Counted from the stretch's first letter, positions 10,405 through 19,574 are shown. The stretch: DNA of 64,000 nt from Hufsiella arboris (GCF_009834875.1 NZ_WVHT01000003.1:372001-436000); one strand, 5' to 3'. Translations and numbers: made by a program. Notes: generated by a model from the sequence alone, not told the origin.

Positions 10405-10939
10405 CAGCATGGACCGGCAAATAATCACCCTATGTTATCGGAAGATCATCGATATAAATTCGAACGGAGCCTTGGAAAAAATGGTATTCGAGGATTCGTA
10501 TACTGAATTCAAAATGCAGTTCCAATATTTTAACCAGGATAACAAACACCAGACATTTGCCGGCCTTCTCCATTATAACCCGGGAGCAGAAAAGCTGCAC
10601 TTCCTGGTTAGCGGTGCTGTAACAGCTTATGTCAGGCAACTTAACGGCAAAATGCCCGATATTTTAAATACGCTCGGGAAGCAGTTTTTAAAATTTAATG
10701 CGTTTAGATTCGAGCTTATCAATTCGGATATTCACGATATTAAGAAACACCAGGTTGCACTAAATTTCTACTCGGAATCACTCATCTGGCATCACACCAT
10801 TGGTCAGCAGCTATTAGTTTCATGCACAAAACAGCACAGCGATGCATATCACACTGAAATGTTTGCGCTTCAGCCATTTCTAAGTATAAACACATTAAAG
10901 GAATGTCATGAAGAAATTAGCTCAGATATTTTTAAGTGA
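10397..10939 (+). CDS. Uncharacterised 180-residue protein
   Basis: I do not recognise this family. The frame overlaps the dioxygenase-like gene by 8 bases and the following pirin-like gene by 32 bases, which argues for a genuine coupled gene. A second ATG at 10409 is an alternative start. No signal peptide or membrane helix is visible; the protein looks soluble and mixed alpha/beta, with a His-rich stretch near residue 135 (WHHTIG) and Cys at 147 and 171. The N-terminal half (FKMQFQYFNQDNKH, then GLLHYNPGAEKLHFLVSG) could be a small beta fold. Function unknown. Confidence 0.7.
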   Translation: MFSSMDRQIITLCYRKIIDINSNGALEKMVFEDSYTEFKMQFQYFNQDNKHQTFAGLLHYNPGAEKLHFLVSGAVTAYVRQLNGKMPDILNTLGKQFLKFNAFRFELINSDIHDIKKHQVALNFYSESLIWHHTIGQQLLVSCTKQHSDAYHTEMFALQPFLSINTLKECHEEISSDIFK

Positions 10940-11606
10940 AAAACGCGGCTCTTATAGAAGTTCCGGCTATGAAAAGCGCGCGACTTTTAATTCCACGGAA
11001 TACCTTGACGATGTCGCGACTTCATTCGGTGCGCTGAAAGGTTTTAACGATGAATATCTCGCTGGAAACTCGGCAAAGGAATTAGCTGCAGACTGCCTTT
11101 GTTACATTTTGCTGCTTCCTGTTACAGGCGAGCTGGTTATCCAGGGAGTTACCGAATCGGAAATTAAGCTTCAGATCGGACAGGCATTTATTACAAACAT
11201 GGCAGGCGGCAGTTCCCTTAATATTATCAATCCATATCCGGATGATGCGATAAATTTCATTCAGATACAGGTTAATCTGGTTGGTGCGTCAACTAATCAT
11301 TTTGCGAGAGTTCTAACGTTTGATGATCGGAATTATCATCACCAATTTACCTGTATCAATGATGAAATCGACGACATGCAATTACCTTTCTCCTTGCATA
11401 TAGGCCGATTTGCAGGAAGAGAAGACTCCCTTTTCCGGCTCGGACGAAATTTTACAGCATGCTTTTGTTTTGTGCTCGGCGGAGCTTTTGAAGTTGAAAA
11501 CCGCTTACTTCAGCCACGCGATGGACTGTCGTTAACCACTACAGCCGAGGTTGAGTTTGAATCGCTAAGCCAGGATGCGGTTATGCTGATCCTGGAACTT
11601 AACTGA
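10908..11606 (+). CDS. Divergent pirin-like (YhaK-type) bicupin protein
   Basis: The 232 residues open with MKKLAQIFLSEKRG, like the start of Bacteroidota pirin-family proteins. FGALKGFNDEYLAG (about residues 42-55) matches the pirin FGALRVINDD signature. The C-terminus (FVLGGAFEVENRLLQPRDGLSLTT, then AVMLILEL) fits a second cupin barrel. The His residues that normally bind metal in the first barrel (HPHRDME motif) are absent, so a quercetinase-type activity is doubtful. Co-transcription with an intradiol dioxygenase-like protein suggests a shared oxidative or stress role. This is inference; family assignment is moderate. Confidence 0.65.
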   Translation: MKKLAQIFLSEKRGSYRSSGYEKRATFNSTEYLDDVATSFGALKGFNDEYLAGNSAKELAADCLCYILLLPVTGELVIQGVTESEIKLQIGQAFITNMAGGSSLNIINPYPDDAINFIQIQVNLVGASTNHFARVLTFDDRNYHHQFTCINDEIDDMQLPFSLHIGRFAGREDSLFRLGRNFTACFCFVLGGAFEVENRLLQPRDGLSLTTTAEVEFESLSQDAVMLILELN

Positions 11607-11629
11607 GACATTGTTTTGGAGTGGTGAAT

Positions 11630-11664
11630 GCGGGGTCGGATTTCCGATCCTGCTTCTTTTTTTT
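11630..11664 (+). terminator. Rho-independent terminator after the dioxygenase/pirin unit
   Basis: A GC-rich hairpin (GCGGGGTCGG...CCGATCCTGC, two G-T wobbles, ATTT loop) is followed by a T-rich run TTCTTTTTTTT. It lies 24 bases after the pirin-like stop codon and ends the three-gene unit. Confidence 0.85.
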
Positions 11665-11886
11665 GCACATCTAAAATTTTCAGCGTAAGCACTTAAATTA
11701 GTTACTTCTGAATACCTGTAATAACCAGATAATCCCGGGCAAGTTTATTAGTATGATATTATCACTCCCAAATACCCTGAACAGTGCCAACTCTGTTTGG
11801 GTTCTTCTTCGTACCTGCTTCGGCTTTCAGGCTAAAAAGACGTAGGATACCCGAAGCAGAACCCTGCCAGAACCCTTGTGGCCATG

Positions 11887-12570
11887 CTAACCTGACGCAG
11901 CAGACTTACGCGCTAAAGCAATGATGTCGTCGCCTTCAATGATTTTTTCAGAATAGCCATATTTTGAAACGCAGATCATGGCAATAGCCAGTTCACGTAA
12001 GGTGCAAAAACCTTTGGGGAAAAATTTACGCCCCAACGGAAACATCCAGTTTATGTATTTGTAAAAGGAATGGCCGTGTTTCTGACCTTCAATCGGCTTG
12101 ATAAATCCCGGGCGAACGCCATAAGCGCTGAAAGGAAGATTCATCAGGTCATTCTCGGTTTTCCCTTTAACCCGCGCCCAGTTGCTTCCGCCTTTTTCAG
12201 ATGAATTCGTTCCCGCACCTGATATGTAACAGAAGGTCATATGGGGATTCAGCCGGCTGAGCGTCTCCCCGACATGCATCGTTAGGACGTAAGTAGTTTT
12301 AAAATATTCTTCCTTGCTAATACCAACTGATGAGATTCCCAGGCAAAAATAACAGGCATTATAACCCGCTAATTGATCTTCGATAGGATTGAGGTTATAA
12401 AAATCGGCATGTATGATCTCCTTTAGCTTTGGATGAGATACTCCGCAAGGCTTTCTGTTGATTACCAGAACCTCCTCAACTTCTGGTTGTTCAAGGCAGA
12501 CAAGCAACACTCCTTCGCCCACCATTCCGGTGCTGCCGGTTATGATGGCTTTAATCTTTTCGTTTTCCAT
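11887..12570 (-). CDS. NAD(P)-binding Rossmann protein, epimerase-like
   Basis: This 227-residue protein begins with a Rossmann nucleotide-binding motif (ITGSTGMVGEGVLL, residues 10-23), then VINRKP after beta-2 and a YFCLGISS strand. Serine-rich YISGAGTNSS and the late GVRPGFIKP segment place it with short atypical NAD(P)H-binding epimerases of the HTATIP2/YwnB kind. The classical YxxxK pair is not intact, so catalysis is uncertain. The Gfo/Idh/MocA oxidoreductase at 12614 lies 43 bases upstream on the same strand and is probably co-transcribed. The substrate is unknown. Confidence 0.75.
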   Translation of the reverse strand: MENEKIKAIITGSTGMVGEGVLLVCLEQPEVEEVLVINRKPCGVSHPKLKEIIHADFYNLNPIEDQLAGYNACYFCLGISSVGISKEEYFKTTYVLTMHVGETLSRLNPHMTFCYISGAGTNSSEKGGSNWARVKGKTENDLMNLPFSAYGVRPGFIKPIEGQKHGHSFYKYINWMFPLGRKFFPKGFCTLRELAIAMICVSKYGYSEKIIEGDDIIALARKSAASG

Positions 12571-12613
12571 TCCTAAATTTAAATCTTATTGCCAAATCGA
12601 CTCCAGGCGATAA

Positions 12614-13585
12614 TTAATCTCTGTTATCCTGCACAAATGAATCCATTATTTTCATTAGTATAACGGCCTCATCCGCACTGCAGGGGTTTGAACGTTCGTC
12701 ATTAAAATATTTTACCACCTGTTCGATCATTGGCTGTTCAATGTGCGGTGGATGGACGAAGTTGAAAGTTTCATCATTCAGTTTTATATAGTTGCCAAAA
12801 AAAGCGAAGCTTATTTTACCCCCGGTTCCGACAATCTCGCAAATATCCGTCTCCTCACTTTCCGCTGTGTCAAAGCACCATGATCCGTTCACAGGAATTT
12901 TATTTTCAAAAAGTATCTGCCCGTTAACATTGTCGTCTGCTTTACTAAAGTTGCCCTGGTTGAGTGAAAATCCCTGGTATTTAACCGGTTTGCCGAAATA
13001 ATACAGCATCAGATCGAGCTGGTGAGGCGCAAGGTCATGAAAATATCCGCCTCCGGATACTTCGGGGTCAAGCCGCCAGTTGTTTTCAATATCCGCTACC
13101 AATGATGGCCGGCGCGGTTGCCACAATTTTATTTGTACGGTACGGATGTCGCCTATAGACTGGCTGTTAATCAATTCTTTTACTTTTAAAAACAATGGCA
13201 CATGCCGGCGGTAATGTGCTACAGCTAACTTTGCCTTGCCGGCATTTGCAGCCGCAGCCATTTGTTCTGCTTCAGCAGCATTAAGCGTTACCGGTTTTTC
13301 TACATATACATGCAGTCCTTTTTTCAGCGCAGCTAAAGCATAGTCAAGGTGCGCGGCTGGTGGAGTTGCAATATAAACTGCATTGATTCCGGCCTCGTCC
13401 ATCATTTGTTCGGCGTCGCTAAACCATTTCTCAACCTGGTGCCGGCGCGCGTAGTCGGCCGCTTTAGCTGAGTCGCGTCTCATAACTGCTACCAACTGGC
13501 TGTTGGGAACCTTATTAAATGCCGGCCCGCTTTTCACTTCTGTAACGTCGCCGCAGCCAATGATTCCCCATTTAATGATATCCAT
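12614..13585 (-). CDS. Gfo/Idh/MocA-family NAD(P)-dependent oxidoreductase
   Basis: The 323 residues form an N-terminal Rossmann domain (WGIIGCGDVTEVKSGPAF, residues 6-23) and a C-terminal alpha/beta dimerisation/substrate domain. YVEKPVTLNAAEAEQM (around 93-108) is the family EKP motif, whose Lys takes part in catalysis. GGGYFHDLAPHQLDLMLYYFG includes the family D/H pair. Family members oxidise or reduce sugars, inositols, biliverdin or related compounds; no specific substrate can be read here. It precedes the Rossmann protein at 11887 in what looks like a two-gene operon. Confidence 0.88.
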   Translation of the reverse strand: MDIIKWGIIGCGDVTEVKSGPAFNKVPNSQLVAVMRRDSAKAADYARRHQVEKWFSDAEQMMDEAGINAVYIATPPAAHLDYALAALKKGLHVYVEKPVTLNAAEAEQMAAAANAGKAKLAVAHYRRHVPLFLKVKELINSQSIGDIRTVQIKLWQPRRPSLVADIENNWRLDPEVSGGGYFHDLAPHQLDLMLYYFGKPVKYQGFSLNQGNFSKADDNVNGQILFENKIPVNGSWCFDTAESEETDICEIVGTGGKISFAFFGNYIKLNDETFNFVHPPHIEQPMIEQVVKYFNDERSNPCSADEAVILMKIMDSFVQDNRD

Positions 13586-13675
13586 GTATATTTCTGATAA
13601 TCCTTTGGCTAAATGTAGGAGAATTTCGGTTGCTGCTTGACGTTTTTATGTACTTTTACAACCTTATTTTTTTTC

Positions 13676-14842
13676 ATGACACCAAACGTAAGCAGGTTCG
13701 ATCGATGGATACGTACCAGTTTCGTCGAGATCAATACGGAGCTCGAAACACTTTATTTCGCACAGGAAAACAAGGCTGCGGTTACATTTACCGGTGCCGC
13801 GCTGAAACAGCAGCTGCTGGCCGAAGGCTGTGCTTTTATCATTGACTTGCTCAACGAGGGCAATACCGATGAAGGGTTCGAGGAAGGTTTCAATCTCCTG
13901 GGCAATGTGGGTTTGTACCTGGCAGCCTGCCGCAGGCATGAAATCGACGAGGCCAACCAAAATATCATGAAAGAAGCTTCGTCTTTAGCGCTGCAATTAG
14001 GTGCTTCGCTGGGCGTAACACCTCGTTTTGCAACCAGCCACCTTACCACGCACAACACTGCATTTAACGGACGCTATAAAACATTTACGTCCCTCGAAGA
14101 TGAAGCAATTTTTATCGACTATAACACGAGGGGAATTTTTTCATATAAACGTGCCGCGGATGCCTTATTGCGCATCATGCCGTTAGGAGTTTCGCATCCG
14201 GTTGCGCCGGATCTGTTTAAGGCCGCTAAAGACGCGCTGTACGACGTCATTGCTTACAACAAAACGTTATTCAAAAAATTGGATACTGATCGATTCTTTT
14301 ACAACGTACGGCCCTATTATAAACCACATCGTGTTGGTGCAAGTGTATATCGCGGAGCAAATGCAGGCGACTTTGCCGGCATTAATGTCATTGACTTACT
14401 TTTGGGTTTGTGCCGGGCTGAAAACGCCTCTTACTCGCAAATGCTGGTTGATAAATTTTTATATATGATGCCGCAGGATCAGCTTCTGTTAAGAGATTGT
14501 ATGCGCCAGAAAAGTATGATGAACAGTTTCCTGGAAGCATTGCCGGCAAATAGCAAATCGCCTTGGTTTCAAGAGAACCTAAAGGCATTCCTGGATGTTT
14601 GCGACGCACATGGCGAAGCGGCTGCCCAGCATCACGATCAATTGGTTGGCAAATATATCAGCCAGCCCGCAGTAAATTTGCCTGAGGAAAATCATTCAAA
14701 CCTCACAGCAAGCGGCCCCCCATTGCCGGTATTGCTGGCCGTACTCGAGAAACTGCGTGATCAGCGTATGGCAGCTCCGCGGAATGATATTGAAACACGT
14801 TACAAGGATATCCAACTATTAAAAGCAGCTATAACGGAATGA
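13676..14842 (+). CDS. PrnB-like (indoleamine dioxygenase superfamily) haem protein
   Basis: The 388 residues start at ATG 13676 (MTPNVSRFDRW); an in-frame TTG at 13637 is less likely. The segment VRPYYKPHRVGASVYRGANA followed by GDFAGINVIDLLLGL (about residues 217-255) matches the DUF1864/PrnB family as I know it. PrnB is the haem enzyme that rearranges 7-chlorotryptophan in pyrrolnitrin synthesis and shares the fold of indoleamine 2,3-dioxygenase. The length agrees with PrnB (about 360). The stop overlaps the next start in ATGA, so it is coupled to a kynureninase-like enzyme. That pairing suggests oxidative processing of tryptophan or a similar indole, but no halogenase or prnC/prnD genes are nearby. 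Function is inferred. Confidence 0.72.
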   Translation: MTPNVSRFDRWIRTSFVEINTELETLYFAQENKAAVTFTGAALKQQLLAEGCAFIIDLLNEGNTDEGFEEGFNLLGNVGLYLAACRRHEIDEANQNIMKEASSLALQLGASLGVTPRFATSHLTTHNTAFNGRYKTFTSLEDEAIFIDYNTRGIFSYKRAADALLRIMPLGVSHPVAPDLFKAAKDALYDVIAYNKTLFKKLDTDRFFYNVRPYYKPHRVGASVYRGANAGDFAGINVIDLLLGLCRAENASYSQMLVDKFLYMMPQDQLLLRDCMRQKSMMNSFLEALPANSKSPWFQENLKAFLDVCDAHGEAAAQHHDQLVGKYISQPAVNLPEENHSNLTASGPPLPVLLAVLEKLRDQRMAAPRNDIETRYKDIQLLKAAITE

Positions 14843-15954
14843 TCAGCACGGACGCAGTAAGAAATGATTTTGAGCTGAACGATTCAGTTTACCTCATGAA
14901 TCATTCGGCCGGAAGGCCATTAAAACAGAGCAGTTCTAACCTGTCGGAGCTGTTTTTTGAGCCATGGAAAACCAATGAGCCGTGGCCACAGTGGCTTCAA
15001 GCCCTGACTGGTTTCCAGGAGAGCCTTGGATTATTGCTTAATAGCGAAGCCACTAATTTTTGCCCGCAAACAAACGTTTCTTCTGCGCTTACAAAGATCA
15101 TTTCGTCATTACCCAAACGGGAAGGCAGACAGCAGATTCTGTTAAGCGAACATGATTTCCCTTCCGTAGGTTTTGTAGCCAGCCAGGCGAAAAAACCAGG
15201 CTATGGATTGAAATTTTTAAGTCGCGATGCCGATCATACAGATCCCGTGGTTTGGGGCAAAGCTATGTCCGAAGATGTACAATGGGTGATCATTACCCAG
15301 GCTCAATCCAATACAGGTGTCGGCATACCTGTGAAAGAGATTCTTGATTTGGCAAAGAAACGCCAGGTTATCACAATCGTTGATGTTGCACAATCGGTTG
15401 GAGTTTTACCAATAGACCTACAGGAATGGAATGCCGATTTTGTGATCGGGTCGTGTTTGAAATGGTTATGCGGTGGCCCGGGCGCTGGTTTCCTTTATGT
15501 CAATCCGGAGATTATTTCTTCCTGTGAACCTGTAGACGTGGGATGGTTTTCCCATGAGAATCCTTTTGAATTCGACATACATAACTTCCGGTATAACTCC
15601 CATGCATGGCGTTTTTTTGGCGGAACGCCCTCTGTTGTTCCGTTTATACTCGCGGCTCAAAGTATCCGCTATTTAACTAAAATCGGTACAACTGCAGTCA
15701 GAAATCACAATCTGGCACTAACGCAGAAATTAATTGACTCCCTTGATTCGTCATACCTGGTTTCTCCCGGATTGCCTGCTAAAAGGACGGGAACAGTGAT
15801 TCTGCATTTCGGAGATCAGCACGAAACAATAACAGCACGTTTGAAAGCGAATGACATAGCTTTTGACAGCCGCGCGCTCGGGATTCGTTTATCGCCGCAT
15901 ATTTATACCACCACAAACGAAATGGAAAAACTGGTCGCACTGATCAATAAATAA
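14839..15954 (+). CDS. Kynureninase-like PLP enzyme (aminotransferase class V fold)
   Basis: The 371 residues have the class-V aminotransferase layout. VDVAQSVGVLPIDL holds the PLP-binding Asp, and GSCLKWLCGGPGAGFLYV (about 205-222) holds the Schiff-base Lys. The KWLCGGPGAGF and GWFSHENPFEFD segments resemble kynureninases more than cysteine desulfurases, although kynureninases are usually above 400 residues. It overlaps the PrnB-like gene by 4 bases. Kynureninase cleaves kynurenine to anthranilate and alanine; here the substrate may instead be the product of the upstream haem enzyme. No kynurenine formamidase is encoded nearby. Confidence 0.78.
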   Translation: MISTDAVRNDFELNDSVYLMNHSAGRPLKQSSSNLSELFFEPWKTNEPWPQWLQALTGFQESLGLLLNSEATNFCPQTNVSSALTKIISSLPKREGRQQILLSEHDFPSVGFVASQAKKPGYGLKFLSRDADHTDPVVWGKAMSEDVQWVIITQAQSNTGVGIPVKEILDLAKKRQVITIVDVAQSVGVLPIDLQEWNADFVIGSCLKWLCGGPGAGFLYVNPEIISSCEPVDVGWFSHENPFEFDIHNFRYNSHAWRFFGGTPSVVPFILAAQSIRYLTKIGTTAVRNHNLALTQKLIDSLDSSYLVSPGLPAKRTGTVILHFGDQHETITARLKANDIAFDSRALGIRLSPHIYTTTNEMEKLVALINK

Positions 15955-16000
15955 TTTTATCCCGTTAACCGGAGAATAGCATCCATATTTGACACTCAAC

Positions 16001-16027
16001 AAAAAATCCCCGCGGCAGCGAGGATTT
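16001..16027 (-). terminator. Terminator of the small secreted protein gene
   Basis: Read on the minus strand, AAATCCTCGC pairs with GCGGGGATTT (one T-G wobble) around a TGCC loop, followed by a run of Ts. It lies 23 bases after the stop of the 16050-16406 gene. Confidence 0.8.
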
Positions 16028-16049
16028 ATACCAGGTTAGTTTATTCTTT

Positions 16050-16406
16050 CTATTCGGCTGCACGCTTTAATACCGTATGCAGCGGTGTACCGTTATAATC
16101 AATATCGAGAGCGATAGAATCTGTGTAAACTTTGCCTTTATGCGGTATAACCATTCCGTTAGCGCTAATATCAAAAACAAATTCATTGTCCTTAATTTTG
16201 CCATGCTCGATAGCGTTTATACCTAATGTATTGTCTGATGTACCGGTTAAATTTTCGCCATCTATTTTAAAAACGTAGGTAAGATTGTAACTGTTGCCGT
16301 CAGGACCTAATACGGCGCCTGTCCATTTACCTGTAATGTCTGTAATTGCTGCAAAAACAGCAGCTGTGCCGAAAAGCAATAAGGCCGCGATCATTGTTTT
16401 TTTCAT
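16050..16406 (-). CDS. Small secreted protein with lipocalin-like beta pattern
   Basis: These 118 residues start with a clean signal peptide (MKKTMIAALLLFGTAAVFA, cleavage near residue 19). The mature 98 residues alternate beta strands and turns (ITGKWTGAVLGPDG, YVFKIDGENLTGT, VIPHKGKVYTDSIALDI). It resembles short Bacteroidota exported proteins of unknown role that databases sometimes label glycoside hydrolase by association; I see no catalytic motif. It has its own terminator and stands alone. Confidence 0.75.
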   Translation of the reverse strand: MKKTMIAALLLFGTAAVFAAITDITGKWTGAVLGPDGNSYNLTYVFKIDGENLTGTSDNTLGINAIEHGKIKDNEFVFDISANGMVIPHKGKVYTDSIALDIDYNGTPLHTVLKRAAE

Positions 16407-16668
16407 TTGAATTATAGTTTATTTGAAACACCTGACGCTTTATGCGTCCAGATACCAAGATAAATAATTCTGTGACAACTATGTAGCTATTGTGATTGGT
16501 TATATATAATTAAAGCTGATTTAATGGGGATCGATTGAAAATTAAAAAAACATAAGAGTCAACTCATTGAATTTGCTTTTAAGTGACGTCCTGAATAAAT
16601 CACCTCAATTGTTTGAATTTCGCAAGTATCAGTTTGTTTCGCACAAGCACCCACCCACCCTTTGAGTT

Positions 16669-16676
16669 TACATTTG
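16669..16676 (+). promoter_or_regulatory. Bacteroidota -7 box (TACATTTG) before the short-chain dehydrogenase
   Basis: TACATTTG matches the TAnnTTTG consensus exactly and ends 20 bases before the ATG at 16696. No good TTTG box lies 19-21 bases upstream, so the call is partial. Confidence 0.45.
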
Positions 16677-16695
16677 TATCATAAAACTTTATAAT

Positions 16696-17568
16696 ATGAT
16701 TGGCAAAAAAGTATGGCTTGTTACCGGGGCATCCAAAGGACTTGGCCTGTCTCTTATTAAGAGGTTACTGGACCAAGGGTACTCTGTAGCGGCGACATCT
16801 CGTGATGAACTTACCCTAAAAGACAGCATTGACTGCGGCAATGATCAATTTTTGGCTCTTAAAACCGACCTTACTGACAAAAGATCGATTAACCGGGCAA
16901 TCGACACGGCTGTTGAAAAGTTCGGCAGGATTGATGTGGTGGTAAACAACGCGGGTTATGGTATTGGGGGAACAGTTGAAGAATTAAATGAGAAGGAGAT
17001 TGCAGACAGTTTTAACATCAACGTATTCGCCCCAATATATGTTATGCAGGAGGTACTTCCACATTTCAGAAAGCAACGTTCCGGGCACATTATAAACATT
17101 TCTTCTATCGCCGGTTTTGCTCCAGCAAGCGGCTGGGCAATGTATGCAGCAACTAAATATGCTTTAACTGGTTTATCAGAAGTACTCGCAGACGACCTGA
17201 AAGAATTTGGAATTTTTGCAACGGTGGTTGCGCCCGGTGCCTTCAGCACACAATTTTTAAGCTCAGAATCGTTGGTTTTATCTAAAAACAGCATCGCCGA
17301 TTATACAAACGTTAGAAACATGCATGCAAAATACCTGAGCATGAATGGAACACAAATCGGTGATCCGGGCAAAGCGGCCGAAGTATTCATCAGATTAGCT
17401 GAAATGAAAGAGCCGCCGGTACGTTTGTTTTTGGGAAGCGACTCCTATAACCGCGCTTATTCAAAACTTGAAACGCTGGAGGAAGAACTCAACAAATGGA
17501 TGGATATCTCGTTTTCAACCGATTTTATAAAAGAAGAGGCAGAGCTTGAACTTAAACAAGCCTGGTAA
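16696..17568 (+). CDS. Short-chain dehydrogenase/reductase (SDR)
   Basis: This 290-residue classical SDR has the cofactor motif TGASKGLGLSL (residues 9-19), the NNAG strand motif (VVVNNAGYGIGG), the catalytic Ser in NISSIAGF and the catalytic Tyr/Lys in YAATKYALTG. The Asp/Arg pattern after beta-2 (TSRDE) suggests NADP(H). It starts a same-strand cluster with an aldo/keto reductase and an AraC regulator, a common detoxification-type arrangement. The substrate cannot be read from sequence. Confidence 0.92.
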   Translation: MIGKKVWLVTGASKGLGLSLIKRLLDQGYSVAATSRDELTLKDSIDCGNDQFLALKTDLTDKRSINRAIDTAVEKFGRIDVVVNNAGYGIGGTVEELNEKEIADSFNINVFAPIYVMQEVLPHFRKQRSGHIINISSIAGFAPASGWAMYAATKYALTGLSEVLADDLKEFGIFATVVAPGAFSTQFLSSESLVLSKNSIADYTNVRNMHAKYLSMNGTQIGDPGKAAEVFIRLAEMKEPPVRLFLGSDSYNRAYSKLETLEEELNKWMDISFSTDFIKEEAELELKQAW

Positions 17569-17616
17569 TTCACTGTTTGAAATTTGTAATCAATAATCAC
17601 CATTTAAACACAGCTC

Positions 17617-18630
17617 ATGAAATATAATTTTTTAGGAAACACCGGACTTAAAGTTTCTGAATTATGCCTTGGAACTATGACATTCGGTGGAAAAGGTATA
17701 TGGACGGCAATAGGAACCTTGCCGCAGGACGAAGTAGACGCTCTTGTAAAAAAGTCCGTTGAGGCAGGAATCAATTTTATCGATACCGCCAACGTTTACA
17801 GCGAAGGATTGAGTGAAGAAATGACTGGCACAGCCATTCGTAATCTGGGCCTTAACCGGGATGATTTAATTATTGCGACGAAAGTGCGCGGTAAAATGGG
17901 TGAAGGTCCGAACCAGATCGGACTAACCCGGAAACATATTTTGCAACAGGTCGATGAAAGTTTAAAGCGCCTGCAGCTCGACTATATTGACCTTTACCAG
18001 ATCCACGGCTACGACCCGCTTACACCTTTTGAAGAGACGCTGGCAGCTCTTGACATCCTTGTTCAAAGCGGTAAAGTAAGATATATCGGATGCAGCAACC
18101 TCGCTGCATGGCAGATCATGAAAGCTTTAGGAATTTCAGAATTAAAAGGTTACTCAAAATTCGTTTCGCTGCAGGCATATTATACTATCGCCGGACGTGA
18201 TCTGGAACGCGAGATCGTCCCTTTACTAAACGATCAGAAACTCGGATTGATGGTTTGGAGTCCACTCGCCGGCGGATTATTAAGCGGAAAATACGGTCAC
18301 AATGAAACGCCTGAAAATGCCAGGAGAGCCAGTTTTGATTTTCCGCCAGTAAATAAAGATAAAGCCTATGATATCATCGACGTTATGAAAGAAGTTGCCG
18401 GCACGAAAAATGTTTCCGTTGCTCAAATAGCGCTGGCTTGGTTATTACATCAAAAAGCTGTAACTACGGTGATAATCGGCGCTAAAAACCCAGGACAACT
18501 TGAAGATAACCTGAAAGCTGTGGAAGTTAAACTTAACGAAGATGATTTAGCTAAACTTAGCGATATCAGTAAACTTGCGCCGGAGTATCCTGCATGGATG
18601 CTTGAACGGCAGGGAACAGACAGAAAGTAA
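17617..18630 (+). CDS. Aldo/keto reductase
   Basis: The 337 residues form a TIM-barrel NADPH-dependent oxidoreductase. They contain the family signature around Asp/Tyr (NFIDTANVYSEG, about 52-63), Lys in IIATKVRGK (about 88), and the QIHGYDP segment with the catalytic-tetrad His. Near the C-terminus, VTTVIIGAKNPGQLEDNL is the cofactor-phosphate binding region. The start (NFLGNTGLKVSELCLGTMTFGG) is typical of the AKR11/AKR12-like oxidoreductases. It follows the SDR by 48 bases and precedes the AraC-type regulator by 36 bases. Confidence 0.92.
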   Translation: MKYNFLGNTGLKVSELCLGTMTFGGKGIWTAIGTLPQDEVDALVKKSVEAGINFIDTANVYSEGLSEEMTGTAIRNLGLNRDDLIIATKVRGKMGEGPNQIGLTRKHILQQVDESLKRLQLDYIDLYQIHGYDPLTPFEETLAALDILVQSGKVRYIGCSNLAAWQIMKALGISELKGYSKFVSLQAYYTIAGRDLEREIVPLLNDQKLGLMVWSPLAGGLLSGKYGHNETPENARRASFDFPPVNKDKAYDIIDVMKEVAGTKNVSVAQIALAWLLHQKAVTTVIIGAKNPGQLEDNLKAVEVKLNEDDLAKLSDISKLAPEYPAWMLERQGTDRK

Positions 18631-18666
18631 TTATCAAGGAAAACAAACTTCAATACAACTAAAACA

Positions 18667-19560
18667 ATGCCGGGCACCGAATCACTAGAAGACTTTTACA
18701 AAAACAAGGGCATTCCGGTTCCGTTATGTGATGTTACCGGCAATTTCAGCGTTTTTAAAGTTGAAGCCAAACCTGTGTCACACAAACAACCGGTACGTTA
18801 TGCCCGCCGGGAATATTACAAAATATCACTGTCGCGCGGACATAACATTTATCATTATGCGGATAAAAGCCTGGAAGTTTCGGGAACGACTTTACTTTTT
18901 TTCAATCCTCATGTTCCCTATACATTTGAACATCTGGGTGATGCGGACACAAGTTATTTTTGCATTTTCAAGGAAGAATTTTTCAGCGAACACTTACGCG
19001 GAAGTTTGAAAGAACTACCGATGTATGCGCTTGGCGGGAAGCCGGCTTACTCTCTGAATGCGGAACAGGATGAAAAGGTTGCCCAGATATTTGAAAAAAT
19101 GCTGGAAGAAGTCCAATCCGACTACCGCTTCAAGTACGACATGATCCGCAATTTTATAATGGAGATTGTTCACAACGCCTTAAAACTGCAGCCAGCTGAA
19201 AATCTCTACAAGCATGTGGACGCCAACTCGAGGTTGACAGCGGTGTTCAGCGAACTTTTAGAACGGCAGTTTCCAATCGAATCGACCTCGCAGAAATTCA
19301 GTCTGCGCTCGGCAAAAGATTTTGCCGGGCACCTGAATGTTCACGTTAATCATTTAAACCGGGCGATAAAACTAAGTACCGGAAAAACCACTACAAACCA
19401 CATCGCAGACAGGTTATTAATTGAAGCCAAGGCGTTGCTTAAGCATACCGACTGGAATATTTCCGAGATAAGTTATTGCCTCGGATTTGAGGAGCCAGCC
19501 CATTTCAATCATTTCTTCAAAAAACAAACAAGCAGTACACCTTCTGCCTTTCGTGTGTAA
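18667..19560 (+). CDS. AraC-family transcriptional regulator
   Basis: This 297-residue protein has an N-terminal cupin-like sensing domain (about 20-170, with LLFFNPHVPYTFEHLG) and a C-terminal double helix-turn-helix domain. The last helix-turn-helix (DWNISEISYCLGFEEPAHFN, then HFFKKQTSSTPSAFR) fits the AraC signature closely. It ends the SDR/AKR cluster and is the obvious candidate regulator of those two genes. Its stop is 14 bases from the convergent xth gene. Confidence 0.9.
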   Translation: MPGTESLEDFYKNKGIPVPLCDVTGNFSVFKVEAKPVSHKQPVRYARREYYKISLSRGHNIYHYADKSLEVSGTTLLFFNPHVPYTFEHLGDADTSYFCIFKEEFFSEHLRGSLKELPMYALGGKPAYSLNAEQDEKVAQIFEKMLEEVQSDYRFKYDMIRNFIMEIVHNALKLQPAENLYKHVDANSRLTAVFSELLERQFPIESTSQKFSLRSAKDFAGHLNVHVNHLNRAIKLSTGKTTTNHIADRLLIEAKALLKHTDWNISEISYCLGFEEPAHFNHFFKKQTSSTPSAFRV

Positions 19561-19574
19561 AAAGTCGCAATAAA

